DNA of 64,000 bases, taken from positions 155,125-219,124 of the forward strand of contig NZ_NPJI01000067.1 in NCBI RefSeq assembly GCF_002251435.1, read 5' to 3'. The position numbers were made by a program, and so were the translations under genes. Below, in pieces: positions 7,550 to 16,704 of this stretch. Each line of letters starts with the position of its first letter. Position 1 is the stretch's first letter. Source of the DNA: Prevotella sp. P2-180 (GTDB lineage Bacteria; Bacteroidota; Bacteroidia; Bacteroidales; Bacteroidaceae). The notes under the pieces are model-generated. The model was not told where the DNA came from. It worked only from the letters and a program-made list of their open reading frames with translations, and did no database searches.

Positions 7550-8402
7550 ATGAACCAAGGTAGATATATTTTCTCGCAATTGTGCGATTTCCTCCCTACT
7601 GACCACTTCAAGTGGCTTGTCAAGAAATACGATGGCAATATATATGTCAAGAGTTTTACTTGTTGGAATCATTTGTTGGTACTCATTTTCGGTCAGTTGT
7701 CCAATAGGGAAGGACTTCGTGAACTTATAGTTTCGTTGTCTCCATTCAAGTCAGCATTTCATCATTTGGGCTTTGGCAAGAGTGTAACTCGCAGTAATCT
7801 CAGCAAAGCAAACGAAATACGGGAATTTCGCATTTTCAAGGATTTTGCAGACAAGATTGTTACTATTGCACGACAAAAGCGTGAGGGTGTCAAGGATTTC
7901 TTTATATCCAATAAGGTGTATGCCTTTAATTCCTCCACCATATCTCTCTGCCTATCTGTATTTTGGTGGACAAAACTTCATCACGGCAAAGGTGGAGTAA
8001 AACTTCACGAACTGTATGACGTAAAGACAGACATACCTGCTTTCTCTATTGTCACAGATGCTAGTCTTCATGACTCAAAAGAAATTATGAGAAGCTTCAC
8101 ATAATTTCTTCAAATGGCTGAAACAGCATTTGCGCATAAAGGAGTTCTATGGCACATCTGAGAATGCGGTAAAGATACAAATATATGCCGCTATCATTGC
8201 TTTTTGTCTTGTAACTATCGTGCAAAGCGAGATGGGGTTGAATATGGACACTTATGATGTGTTGAGAATTTTTAATGTGTCTCTGCTTACAAGAATGCCC
8301 CTGGTGGACTTGTTTAACGAAGCCAGCAAGAATGAAGAAGAGGATAAGAGATTCATCCAACTATCTCTCGGTTGTCCAGCTAAGACAACTCATAATCAGT
8401 AA
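7550..8402 (+). pseudogene. IS4-family (DUF4372-type) transposase remnant with internal deletion and frameshift
   Basis: The N-terminal part, 7550-8104, starts MNQGRYIFSQLCDFLPTDHF and includes KSFTCWNHLLVLIFGQLSNR and KLHELYDVKTDIPAFSIVTDAS, the usual start and first catalytic Asp region of Bacteroides/Prevotella IS4 transposases. Right after HDSKE the frame changes: from 8106 the sequence reads FFKWLKQHLRIKEFYGTSEN through RFIQLSL, the C-terminal part with the YREK-like region. The middle of the protein, roughly 80-100 residues in intact relatives, is missing, so the element cannot transpose by itself. The right end runs into unrelated sequence; no matching terminal inverted repeat for the left side was found. 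Confidence 0.8.
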
Positions 8403-8590
8403 AATAGCAAAAAACATCTTCTTTATATTCATATTAAAATTTTTGTTTTTCCCGTTGCAAAATTACCTTCTCCATATTACCACCCCTTTGCGCTGTTATT
8501 AAAAAAAGTTGTAGTTATGGTTACATCAGTTGAAACGTGATATTAACACACAAAACATCTCTTTGTCAAGGATATGTAATACAGACATGC
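8403..8590. other. AT-rich spacer after the IS remnant
   Basis: No gene, hairpin or repeat recognised. It probably contains the lost right end of the insertion sequence. Confidence 0.4.
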
Positions 8591-8625
8591 TACCTTTGCA
8601 CCCGAAAGTAAAAAAACGAGAGAAG

Positions 8626-9084
8626 ATGAAAGTAGTATTTGTTGTACAAGGTGAAGGAAGAGTATCTTCCAGCGTTCCCTACGTGTGCATCGGCCATCAG
8701 TATCTTTTCCTCCACGAGGGCTTCAATTTTCCCCGTGGTAAATATATTAGTCGTTTGGGACTTATATTCTTCACCCGTCTCTCCTGTATGCGTGCATCCA
8801 AGAAGCTCGCCTTGTCATTCCGCAAAATGCCAGACGACTTGACGCATAATATAAAGGTAGTTCCGCCACTACTACGTAGGGAGGTGAAGCGTCTTAAGGC
8901 ATCCAATGGCAACTATATACACGGGTATATGGTGAATGCTGGATTTGGAGAGAATATATTCGACTGGCATAAAAACAACCCGCAGGTGCCACTCAGATTC
9001 TTCTGGGATAAAAAGGGAGCGGAAATAGAGACTATGATAGACTCCACGCTTAGCTTTCATCAAATTGACGACCTAACGCACTGA
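8626..9084 (+). pseudogene. Glycosyltransferase-family gene remnant (internal deletion, truncated C-terminus)
   Basis: Reads 152 residues from ATG at 8626, preceded by TACCTTTG at 8591-8598. The first residues, MKVVFVVQGEGR, are the conserved start of a Bacteroidetes glycosyltransferase-like family (GT28/MGT-like, about 350 residues), normally followed by GHLTQA. Here the sequence jumps directly to the middle of such proteins (YVCIGHQYLFLHEGF, LSFRKMPDD, VVPPLLRREV, NGNYIHGYMVNAGF, DWHKNNPQVPLRFFWDKKGA) and stops at LSFHQIDD. So about 100 internal residues and the C-terminus are gone. The family assignment is from pattern memory. It lies beside the IS remnant, in a decaying stretch. Confidence 0.6.
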
Positions 9085-9172
9085 GTATTATTATTTTTGT
9101 TTGTTTGGTTAAAAAACATTAATATACAAGAAATATTCAGTGATTTATGCTTTATATGTAAATGAAAATCAG

Positions 9173-9180
9173 TACCTTTG
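9173..9180 (+). promoter_or_regulatory. -7 promoter element of rpsA
   Basis: TACCTTTG, 66 bases upstream of the rpsA ATG; leaves a ~60-nt AT-rich leader. Confidence 0.6.
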
Positions 9181-9246
9181 CAGCCGATTTTTAAAACAGT
9201 TCACATAAAGTCTAACTTTATTAGTAAAAAACAATTAAATTAAATT

Positions 9247-11028
9247 ATGTCAGAATTAACAAAAAACGTCAAGCCATTGGACGACTTCAATTGGGAAGAA
9301 TTTGAAAATGGCACATCTGTCAACGTCAGCAAGGAAGAGCTTGACAGAGCTTACAACGAGACTCTCAACAAGGTCAGCGAGCATCAGGTGACTGAGGGTA
9401 CCGTGATTTCTTGCGACAAGAAAGAAGTAATCGTAAACATCGGCTACAAGAGCGATGGTATCATCCCCGCAAGTGAGTTCCGCTACAATCCTGACCTGAA
9501 GGTTGGCGACAAGGTAGAGGTTTACGTAGAGAACCAGGAAGACAAGAAGGGCCAGCTGCTGCTTTCTCACAAGAAGGCACGCCTGAGCAAGAGCTGGGAG
9601 CGCGTTAATGCTGCTCTCGACAACCAGGAGGTTATCCAGGGCTACATCAAGTGCCGCACTAAGGGTGGTATGATCGTTGACGTATTCGGTATCGAGGCAT
9701 TCTTGCCTGGCAGTCAGATTGACGTTCACCCAATACGTGACTACGATCAGTTCGTAGGCAAGACAATGGAATTCAAGGTTGTGAAGATCAACCAGGAATA
9801 CCGCAACGTTGTTGTTTCCCACAAGGCTCTCATCGAGCAGGAACTGGAAGCACAGAAGAAGGAGATTATCGGCAAGCTCGAGAAGGGTCAGATTCTCGAG
9901 GGTACAGTCAAGAACATCACATCTTACGGCGTGTTTGTTGACCTTGGCGGTGTTGACGGACTCATTCATATCACTGACCTCTCTTGGGGCCGCGTAGACG
10001 ATCCTCATAAGGTTGTAGAGCTCGACCAGAAGATTAATGTGGTTATCCTCGACTTCAACGACGAGAAGAACCGCATAGCCCTCGGTCTGAAGCAGCTCAC
10101 TCCTCATCCATGGGATGCTCTCGACCAAGATCTTAAGGTTGGCGACCGTGTAAAGGGCAAGGTAGTCGTTATTGCAGACTACGGCGCATTCGTAGAGATA
10201 CAGCCTGGTGTAGAGGGTCTGATCCACGTTTCAGAAATGTCTTGGAGCCAGCACCTGCGTTCAGCTCAGGATTTCCTGAATGTTGGCGACGAGGTAGAGG
10301 CTGTCATCCTGACTCTCGACCGCGACGAGCGCAAGATGAGCCTTGGTATCAAGCAACTGCGTGAGGACCCATGGGAGGCTATCGAAGTTAAGTATCCTGT
10401 AGGCAGCAAGCACACTGCAAAGGTACGCAACTTCACCAACTTCGGTGTGTTCGTAGAGCTTGAGGAAGGTGTAGACGGTCTGATTCACATCTCTGACCTC
10501 TCTTGGACAAAGAAGGTTAAGCATCCTTCAGAGTTTACACAGGCAGGTGCCGACATCGACGTAATGGTGCTCGACATCGACAAGGAAAACCGTCGTCTGA
10601 GCCTTGGCCACAAGCAGCTCGAAGAAAATCCATGGGATCAGTTCGAGGCTACTTACACCGTTGGCAGCATCCACGAGGGTAAGATTATCGAGCTGCTCGA
10701 GAAAGGCGCTGTGGTATCTCTTGAAAAGGGTGTAGAGGGCTTCGCTACTCCAAAGCACCTTGTAAAGGAAGACGGCACTCAGGCTACTCTTGGCGAGACT
10801 CTGCCATTCAAGGTTATCGAGTTCAACAAGGACAGCAAGCGCATCATCCTTTCTCACAGCCGCACATTCGAAGATGCACAGCGTGAGGAGAAAAAGGCTG
10901 CCAAGAAGGCTGCACGCGCCAACAAGAAGGAAGAGACCGTTAAGATCGAGAACCAGCCTGCTGCAACAACTCTCGGCGATATCGACGTTCTCGCTCAGTT
11001 GAAGGCTCAGATGGAGAAGGGCGAATAA
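9247..11028 (+). CDS. rpsA: 30S ribosomal protein S1
   Basis: 593 residues, normal for Bacteroidetes. It is built of about six S1 RNA-binding domains (roughly 48-115, 130-200, 215-285, 300-370, 388-458, 475-545), with repeated signatures such as GVFVDLGGVDGLIHITDLSW, GAFVEIQPGVEGLIHVSEMS and GVFVELEEGVDGLIHISDLS. The C-terminus is Lys/Glu rich (KKAAKKAARANKKEE). S1 holds mRNA on the 30S subunit, which matters in a phylum that rarely uses Shine-Dalgarno pairing. Codon choice is strongly biased, as expected for a highly expressed gene. A strong terminator follows at 11070-11111. Confidence 0.97.
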   Translation: MSELTKNVKPLDDFNWEEFENGTSVNVSKEELDRAYNETLNKVSEHQVTEGTVISCDKKEVIVNIGYKSDGIIPASEFRYNPDLKVGDKVEVYVENQEDKKGQLLLSHKKARLSKSWERVNAALDNQEVIQGYIKCRTKGGMIVDVFGIEAFLPGSQIDVHPIRDYDQFVGKTMEFKVVKINQEYRNVVVSHKALIEQELEAQKKEIIGKLEKGQILEGTVKNITSYGVFVDLGGVDGLIHITDLSWGRVDDPHKVVELDQKINVVILDFNDEKNRIALGLKQLTPHPWDALDQDLKVGDRVKGKVVVIADYGAFVEIQPGVEGLIHVSEMSWSQHLRSAQDFLNVGDEVEAVILTLDRDERKMSLGIKQLREDPWEAIEVKYPVGSKHTAKVRNFTNFGVFVELEEGVDGLIHISDLSWTKKVKHPSEFTQAGADIDVMVLDIDKENRRLSLGHKQLEENPWDQFEATYTVGSIHEGKIIELLEKGAVVSLEKGVEGFATPKHLVKEDGTQATLGETLPFKVIEFNKDSKRIILSHSRTFEDAQREEKKAAKKAARANKKEETVKIENQPAATTLGDIDVLAQLKAQMEKGE

Positions 11029-11069
11029 TATCGTTCCCTTGATAAATCCATTCCAAAATAATAATTACG

Positions 11070-11111
11070 GCATGCCGGGACTCTGAATGGAGGTTCCGGC
11101 ATGCTTTTTTT
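11070..11111 (+). terminator. Intrinsic terminator of rpsA
   Basis: GCATGCCGG (11070-11078) pairs with CCGGCATGC (11096-11104), followed by seven Ts. cobU starts only 18 bases after it. Confidence 0.9.
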
Positions 11112-11128
11112 ATGGTATTTGTGACACA

Positions 11129-11662
11129 ATGAAACGCATAATTCTTATCACGGGTGGACAGCGCTCGGGAAAGAGTGTGACCGCCGAACGCATGGCTCTC
11201 TCGATGAGCGACAATCCTGTATACCTTGCCACGGCACACATCTGGGACGATGAGTTCAGAAAAAGGGTTGAAATCCACCAGCAACGCAGGGGACCGCAGT
11301 GGACGAACATTGAAGAAGAAAAATATCTTAGCCGTCATAACCTTGAAGGTAGGGTAGTGGTGGTGGATTGTCTTACGCTTTGGTGTACCAATTTCTTCTT
11401 CTCACGCGAAAAGGCGGAATGGGAACAGCCGACGGTTGATTCGGCTTTGGAGGAACTGAAGGCGGAGTTTGACCGTTTTACCGATCAGGATGCCGTGTTT
11501 ATTTTCGTTACCAACGAGATAGGAAGTGGCGGTGTGAGTGAGAATGCTATACAGCGCCGTTTTACCGATCTTGAGGGATGGATGAACCAGTATGTGGCCA
11601 AAAAGGCCGACGAAGTGATACTCATGGTTAGTGGTATTGAGGTGAAGATAAAAAATACGTAA
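11129..11662 (+). CDS. cobU: Adenosylcobinamide kinase / adenosylcobinamide-phosphate guanylyltransferase
   Basis: 177 residues. P-loop GGQRSGKS at 8-15, ATAHIWDDEFRKRVEIHQQRR with the guanylylation histidine region, CLTLWCTNFFF, and VTNEIGSGGVSENAIQRRF, all hallmarks of CobU. The enzyme phosphorylates adenosylcobinamide and attaches GMP, activating it for lower-ligand attachment. The ATG at 11129 is chosen because an upstream ATG at 11087 lies in the rpsA terminator. It is followed by cobT after 18 bases and cobS, forming a cobUTS set for late cobalamin assembly or cobinamide salvage. There is no room for an own promoter after the rpsA terminator. Confidence 0.95.
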   Translation: MKRIILITGGQRSGKSVTAERMALSMSDNPVYLATAHIWDDEFRKRVEIHQQRRGPQWTNIEEEKYLSRHNLEGRVVVVDCLTLWCTNFFFSREKAEWEQPTVDSALEELKAEFDRFTDQDAVFIFVTNEIGSGGVSENAIQRRFTDLEGWMNQYVAKKADEVILMVSGIEVKIKNT

Positions 11663-11680
11663 GAAACCAAACTAAAAGAT

Positions 11681-12730
11681 ATGAGACATTTTAGCATAGA
11701 AAAACCTGACATTGGCCTATGTGAGGATATACAGAAGAAAATAGACCATCTGAACAAACCAAAGGGTTCGCTTGGTACGCTTGAGGAACTAGCCATGCAA
11801 CTCTGTCTTATTCAAAACACAATGACACCGAAACTATGTCATCCGTGCCACTTCCTTTTTGGTGCTGACCATGGTATTGAGAGAGAGAATGTGAGCGTAT
11901 CTCCACGTGAGATTACTTGGCAGCAGATGATTAACTTCACACGTGGTGGTGGTGGAGTGAACATGTTCTGTCGCCAATATGGTTTCGACCTGAAGATAGT
12001 GGACGTGGGAGTGGACTATGACTTGAGTAAAGTGCCAGGCATAATAAATAGGAAGATAGCCCTCGGCACAAACAATTTCCTTTACGGTCCGGCCATGACT
12101 GAGGAGCAGATGGAACAGGCCATTGCCGTGGGGGTGGAGATGGTTGATAAGGCTATTGCCGAAGGGTCAAACATCGTATGTATGGGTGAGATGGGTATTG
12201 CCAATACTTCACCATCGAGCGTATGGATGAGTCTGTTTGAGAATGTACCTTTAGAAGAGTGTGTTGGAGCTGGGGCAGGACTTGACAACGAAGGTATACG
12301 CCATAAATACGACGTTCTGAAACGTTCGGTGGACAAATATACCTCTCTGGCTCCTATAGACGACACAGTGGAGTATGCCATACGCTACTTTGGTGGTTTT
12401 GAGATGGTGGCGGCCATTGGTGCCATGCTCAGGGCGGCTGAACGAAAGATTACGATAATGGTGGATGGTTTTATTATGTCGGCCTGTGCATTGGCTGCTA
12501 TACGCCTCTATCCTGCTGCTTTCGACTATATGATTTTTGGTCATAAGGGTGACGAGGGTGGACATGCGCGTATGTTACAACTTATGGGAGCTAAACCGTT
12601 GTTGGCTCTTGGCCTGCGTCTGGGTGAGGGTACGGGTGCCTTGTGTTCTTATGGCATAATAGAGAGTGCCGTGAGAATGGTGAGAGAAATGAACAATTTC
12701 GACAATGCTCATATTACTAAGTATTTTTAA
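11681..12730 (+). CDS. cobT: Nicotinate-nucleotide--dimethylbenzimidazole phosphoribosyltransferase
   Basis: 349 residues. NKPKGSLGTLEELA near 27, FGADHGIERENVSVSPREIT near 60, GEMGIANTSPSS near 169 and LRLGEGTGA with the catalytic Glu at 316 match CobT, which makes alpha-ribazole phosphate from a benzimidazole-type base and nicotinate mononucleotide. It lies between cobU and cobS on the same strand with short gaps (18 and 63 bases); the second gap is a GAGTGAGAAGTGAGG-like purine repeat. Confidence 0.96.
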   Translation: MRHFSIEKPDIGLCEDIQKKIDHLNKPKGSLGTLEELAMQLCLIQNTMTPKLCHPCHFLFGADHGIERENVSVSPREITWQQMINFTRGGGGVNMFCRQYGFDLKIVDVGVDYDLSKVPGIINRKIALGTNNFLYGPAMTEEQMEQAIAVGVEMVDKAIAEGSNIVCMGEMGIANTSPSSVWMSLFENVPLEECVGAGAGLDNEGIRHKYDVLKRSVDKYTSLAPIDDTVEYAIRYFGGFEMVAAIGAMLRAAERKITIMVDGFIMSACALAAIRLYPAAFDYMIFGHKGDEGGHARMLQLMGAKPLLALGLRLGEGTGALCSYGIIESAVRMVREMNNFDNAHITKYF

Positions 12731-12793
12731 TGAGGAGTGAAGAGTGAGAAGTGAGGAGAGAAAAACGATTTATTGAACAAATAAGAAAAAGAA

Positions 12794-13597
12794 ATGAGAG
12801 TATCGATAGATGATGCAAAATGGTGGGAGACCCCATTAGCCGCGTTTATTTTCTTTACGCGTCTCCCTTTCTGGCGCCTTCACCAGCCTCCTGCCCATTG
12901 TTATAAGCATGTGGTGGAGTGGTGGCCTCTCACGGGGTGGCTTACGGGAAGCGTTATGGGACTTACCGTGTTTGTGGTGAGTCATTACGTAAGTGTCACT
13001 TTGGCAGTGCTGCTTGCCATTGCCTTGAGAATGCTTTTTACAGGAGCTCTTCATGAGGATGGACTAACAGACTTTTTCGATGGTTTTGGAGGTGGAGGCA
13101 ACGACCGTGAGCGAATACTTGCAATAATGAAGGATTCGCGTATCGGCACCTATGGAGTGCTCGGACTAATAATGTATCTTGCGCTTCTCGTGTTTTCTAT
13201 GGTAGATATTGACCCTCTGTTGCTATCGTTTGTGATGGTGGCCGCCGACCCGTTTTCTAAGATGCTGAGTGCACAGATAATCATGTTTTTGCCCTATGCC
13301 CGAACAGAAGAAGAGGCGAAGGCAAAAACGGTGTATGTGAGGTATGATGTGGTGGCAGGTATACGTCTTGCCATTGTTGGCTTGCTTCCAATGGCGGCCT
13401 TGGGATATGTCATGGTCGAGAGGTATGGCCTTGGAGTGTCGCAACTTCAGATGGTTATAGCTTTCCCTTGCTTTGTGTTCTATGGGCTTTATATGCTGAT
13501 GAACAAGAAATTGCGTGGCTATACAGGCGACTGCTGCGGAGCGTTGTTTCTATTAGTGGAGCTATCGTTTTATTTAGCATTCTCTTTTCTGTTGTAG
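12794..13597 (+). CDS. cobS: Adenosylcobinamide-GDP ribazoletransferase (cobalamin synthase)
   Basis: 267 residues, polytopic membrane protein with about six to seven helices. FFTRLPFWR near 21, the conserved [17 protein letters not shown] near 86 and [12 protein letters not shown] near 114 identify CobS, which joins adenosylcobinamide-GDP to alpha-ribazole (phosphate) at the cytoplasmic membrane. Last gene of cobUTS; it ends 20 bases from the 3' end of the convergent sensor kinase. Confidence 0.95.
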   Translation: MRVSIDDAKWWETPLAAFIFFTRLPFWRLHQPPAHCYKHVVEWWPLTGWLTGSVMGLTVFVVSHYVSVTLAVLLAIALRMLFTGALHEDGLTDFFDGFGGGGNDRERILAIMKDSRIGTYGVLGLIMYLALLVFSMVDIDPLLLSFVMVAADPFSKMLSAQIIMFLPYARTEEEAKAKTVYVRYDVVAGIRLAIVGLLPMAALGYVMVERYGLGVSQLQMVIAFPCFVFYGLYMLMNKKLRGYTGDCCGALFLLVELSFYLAFSFLL

Positions 13598-13617
13598 GTC
13601 TTTGCATTATGGTAATT

Positions 13618-15570
13618 TCACTGTTTTGTAGTATCTGAAATTACCCCCCCCAGATCGGTAGGATGGAGGAAAGAGAACTTTGCACCTTCTGTATATGTTG
13701 TGTCGAGCCAAATCTTTCCTCCCAGCAGTTCGATTATCTGTCGGCAGATCTGAAGTCCGAGTCCAGTGCCTTGTTTGAACTGATTGAGTTTTACGAATCG
13801 TCCGAATACCTTTTCCGCGTTTTCCTTTTTTATGCCGCATCCTTGGTCGGTAACCGAAAATTTGGCAATTTTTACGAGCGAATCTATTTCGAGATGCAAT
13901 GAGATGGTGCCTTTCTCGCTGAATTTCAATGCGTTGGTGAGAAGGTTGACAATCACTTGCCTGAGCCTTGTCTCATCGGTTACAAATACCACGTCATAGA
14001 TGTTGGAGGTAAACACGAATTCGATGGGTTTTCTGCAAGTCACCTTTACTGATTCGAGCACAGAACGGCATAGTTTGGTGATGTTGCATGGCTTGAGTTC
14101 AAGTTCCATCTTTCCGCTTTCAATCCTTGAGAGGTCAAGCACGTCGTTTATTAGCTTCAGCAGTGCCTGTGAGTTTTCGTTAATGATGTCGTTGAAGTGT
14201 GCTTTTTCATTAGCGTCGAGCTCATCGTTGTTATTGGCGAGCAGTCCTGAGAATCCCACGATGGCATTTAGTGGCGTTCTTATCTCATGGCTCATGTTTG
14301 CAAGGAAGGCCGACTTCATTTTGTTAGACTCTTCAGCCCTGTCTCTTGCAATTTCCAGTTCTTTGCTCTTGTTTATTAACTCGAGTTTCATGTTGTTGAG
14401 TTTCACCAAATAGTATGAAGTGACGATGAATCCAATGGCAAGCAGAACAGTGAAGCCTAAGATAATCATTATCATGTTGCTGTGTTGTTCCCAGAACGAC
14501 ACGGGCTCGTTTATCAGTTTGCTATTTTTTGGAAGCTGTTGGGGATCCAACCCAAATTGTTTCAGCTTGTCGTAGTTGAACACGTAGTTGTCAGACCTAT
14601 ACACGAATCCCTGTGGAGTGTTTGACTTTGTGTATTCCGAAAGCAAGATTGCCAGTCTTATTCCTGAATCGTCGTAGTCAGGATAGTATCCTCCGAAGGC
14701 CCAGTCGTCCATTCCGGATCCGGTGATGGATATTACCGGAAGCATTGGGTTGGCGTTAGCTAGTGTAGTGGCCGATTTGCTTACGTTGAAGCTCTTGTTA
14801 CTGTCAAGTCTCCATGCTCCGAGCATTACACATGTGCCTTTCTTCGAGTTCTTGAGTTTCTCTATCAGTGCTTTGTATGTATGCTTTCTTCCGTCGAAGT
14901 ATTCCATTTTGATGTTGTTCATCTTATCTTCGAAATTTCTTGCAAGAGCCTGCACGCTTATTCCTCCGAGACTGTTATCGCTTATGAAAATGCATTTCTT
15001 TGTATCAGGAAACAATTGAAGGATGAGATTTTTGTTAGACTCTATGTCGCATCTTGTTAATATACCTCCCACAATGTTGTAGTCGTTAAAGTCGGTACGC
15101 AGATTCTTTGCCTCTGGCATCCAATCTGCGGTATTGAAATCGCCTTCCGGTATGGTTACGATGTCGGCACTGCATGAGCCAATGAGCACAGGAAGTTTCT
15201 TCAGCCTTATGTCTGCAAGTGAGAAGAAAGTGGTGACGGCCTCCCTTCCGGTAAGTATCACGGGAATGTCGAGATTTTCGGGAATGTTATATTTGTCAAA
15301 AATGGATGTCATATCGTGTTTCCATTTTTTGATGTCTTCTATGCTTTTGACATTCATGCTTTCCACAATTACCTCTGTTTCTGGAAGCAATTCAGCCGTT
15401 CTTTTGGAGAATTCTGCAAGATATCCGGCTACATATTTGTTGTCTGGATCATACGAAGTGATATATAACACCTTATCGGCTGCAAATGATTTTACGGCCG
15501 TAAATATGGTCATAATTAAGGTAAGACAAAAGACAATACCTTCCTTTTTTGTGATTGTTCCTTTTTCCAT
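13618..15570 (-). CDS. Sensor histidine kinase with periplasmic binding-protein-like sensor
   Basis: 650 residues. Signal peptide 1-31 ending KSFAADK, a ~330-residue periplasmic domain that reads like an ABC substrate-binding fold ([67 protein letters not shown]), one membrane helix near 370-395, coiled linker, HisKA with [17 protein letters not shown] (His428) and HATPase ([25 protein letters not shown]). No receiver domain. It sits between cobS and cobC on the opposite strand; whether it senses a corrinoid is not shown by anything in the sequence. The -7 element TATCTTTG ends only 4 nt before the ATG, so the mRNA may be leaderless. Confidence 0.9.
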   Translation of the reverse strand: MEKGTITKKEGIVFCLTLIMTIFTAVKSFAADKVLYITSYDPDNKYVAGYLAEFSKRTAELLPETEVIVESMNVKSIEDIKKWKHDMTSIFDKYNIPENLDIPVILTGREAVTTFFSLADIRLKKLPVLIGSCSADIVTIPEGDFNTADWMPEAKNLRTDFNDYNIVGGILTRCDIESNKNLILQLFPDTKKCIFISDNSLGGISVQALARNFEDKMNNIKMEYFDGRKHTYKALIEKLKNSKKGTCVMLGAWRLDSNKSFNVSKSATTLANANPMLPVISITGSGMDDWAFGGYYPDYDDSGIRLAILLSEYTKSNTPQGFVYRSDNYVFNYDKLKQFGLDPQQLPKNSKLINEPVSFWEQHSNMIMIILGFTVLLAIGFIVTSYYLVKLNNMKLELINKSKELEIARDRAEESNKMKSAFLANMSHEIRTPLNAIVGFSGLLANNNDELDANEKAHFNDIINENSQALLKLINDVLDLSRIESGKMELELKPCNITKLCRSVLESVKVTCRKPIEFVFTSNIYDVVFVTDETRLRQVIVNLLTNALKFSEKGTISLHLEIDSLVKIAKFSVTDQGCGIKKENAEKVFGRFVKLNQFKQGTGLGLQICRQIIELLGGKIWLDTTYTEGAKFSFLHPTDLGGVISDTTKQ

Positions 15571-15574
15571 AGTG

Positions 15575-15582
15575 CAAAGATA
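15575..15582 (-). promoter_or_regulatory. -7 promoter element abutting the sensor kinase start codon
   Basis: TATCTTTG on the minus strand at 15582-15575; the ATG begins at 15570, leaving 4 nt between them. Confidence 0.65.
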
Positions 15583-15646
15583 GTGTTTTTTTCTTTATTA
15601 TTGCGATATATTATGGATAAAATATCGTAGGAGGATATTTTTTTTG

Positions 15647-15654
15647 TAACTTTG
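15647..15654 (+). promoter_or_regulatory. -7 promoter element of cobC
   Basis: TAACTTTG, 18 bases before the ATG at 15673; divergent from the sensor kinase promoter. Confidence 0.6.
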
Positions 15655-15672
15655 TACCAAAAATTGCATATT

Positions 15673-16212
15673 ATGGATATAATAATGGTTAGACACACGC
15701 GTGTGGGAGTGCCAAAGGGCACTTGTTATGGTTGGTCTGACGTACCCGTAGCCGACACTTTTGAGCAGGAGGCGACATTGACAAAGTCGCGTCTGGTGGA
15801 GGTCTTTGCCGATGGCAACCCTGACATCGTTTATTCCTCGCCCCTTATGCGAGCGCGAAAACTTGCTGCATTCTGCGGTTATGAAAGTCTGGTGGTTGAT
15901 GACCGTTTGAAGGAGATGAATATGGGAGAATGGGAGATGCAACGGTATGACGACATTAAGGACGACGCCTTGCAGATGTGGTATGACGACTACATGCACC
16001 TCAGAGCCACTGGCGGAGAAGGCTTTCCGGATCTTTATGCCCGTGTGTCTTCGTTTTTTGAAGAGTTGCGTAAAAAAGAATACCGCCGTGTGGCGATATT
16101 CGCCCACGGCGGTGTACTGTTATGTGGCGGCATTTATGCCGGTCTGTTTCCTGCAGAAGGTTGCTTTTCACATCTTGTTGAGTGTGGCGGCATTCAGCGC
16201 TTCCAAATTTAG
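15673..16212 (+). CDS. cobC: Alpha-ribazole phosphatase (histidine phosphatase family)
   Basis: 179 residues. MVRHTRVGVPKGTCYG with the RH phospho-acceptor motif at the start, YSSPLMRARKLAA near 54, LKEMNMGEWE near 84 and FAHGGVL near 147 fit CobC, which dephosphorylates alpha-ribazole-5'-phosphate or cobalamin phosphate. The 'P-G-CYG-SDVP' insert is typical of CobC rather than phosphoglycerate mutase. It has its own promoter and is split from cobUTS by the kinase gene. Its last 45 bases overlap the 3' end of the convergent korC-like gene. Confidence 0.88.
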   Translation: MDIIMVRHTRVGVPKGTCYGWSDVPVADTFEQEATLTKSRLVEVFADGNPDIVYSSPLMRARKLAAFCGYESLVVDDRLKEMNMGEWEMQRYDDIKDDALQMWYDDYMHLRATGGEGFPDLYARVSSFFEELRKKEYRRVAIFAHGGVLLCGGIYAGLFPAEGCFSHLVECGGIQRFQI

Positions 16213-16704
16213 CGGAATGAGGCCGTGATGTCGTTCGGGGAGTGTCTTGTATAAGGCTTTCTCCACGCCTTTGACGCTTATGATTGGGCATACTTGCAGC
16301 AGTCCGCCGAGAACAATCATGTTGAACACCTTTGCGTTTTTCATTTCAGCAGCCTTGTCCATAGCGTCTATGCGATACACGTTGATGTCCTTTCTTGTAG
16401 GCGGGTTGAATATGCCGTATCCGTCGTAGATGAGTGTACCTCCGGTTTTTACCTTTGGCTCAAATTTTTCGAGCGATGGTTGGTTGAGTACTACAGCCAC
16501 ATCGTATGAACTTAATATAGGAGATGATATTTTCTCGTCGCTGATAATCACAGTGACGTTAGCTGTTCCTCCACGTTGTTCCGGTCCGTAAGCAGGCATC
16601 CATGTCACTTCTTTACCTTCCATGAGTCCAGAGTAAGCCAGTATCTTTCCCATCGACAACACACCTTGTCCGCCGAATCCTGATATAATGATTTCTTTTT
16701 TCAT
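16168..16704 (-). CDS. korC: 2-oxoacid:ferredoxin oxidoreductase, gamma subunit
   Basis: 178 residues. GFGGQGVLSMGKILA at the N-terminus, MPAYGPEQRGGTANVTVIIS near 36 and SYDVAVVLNQPSLEKF are signature elements of the gamma subunit of the pyruvate/2-oxoglutarate/branched-chain 2-oxoacid ferredoxin oxidoreductases. It completes a four-gene set read D-A-B-C; its ATG overlaps the stop of the beta gene by 4 bases. The 3' end overlaps cobC by 45 bases in antisense. The kor symbol is the usual one for this arrangement; vor is possible, since substrate specificity cannot be read here. Confidence 0.88.
   Translation of the reverse strand: MKKEIIISGFGGQGVLSMGKILAYSGLMEGKEVTWMPAYGPEQRGGTANVTVIISDEKISSPILSSYDVAVVLNQPSLEKFEPKVKTGGTLIYDGYGIFNPPTRKDINVYRIDAMDKAAEMKNAKVFNMIVLGGLLQVCPIISVKGVEKALYKTLPERHHGLIPLNLEALNAATLNKM

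Noticed and set aside
9256..10227. 323-codon open frame antisense to rpsA
   Set aside because: It is a by-product of the strong codon bias and repeated S1 domains of rpsA; no promoter and no recognisable domain.
11041..11129. Cobalamin riboswitch upstream of cobU
   Set aside because: Only 100 bases separate rpsA and cobU and most is the terminator; no B12-box-like sequence seen.
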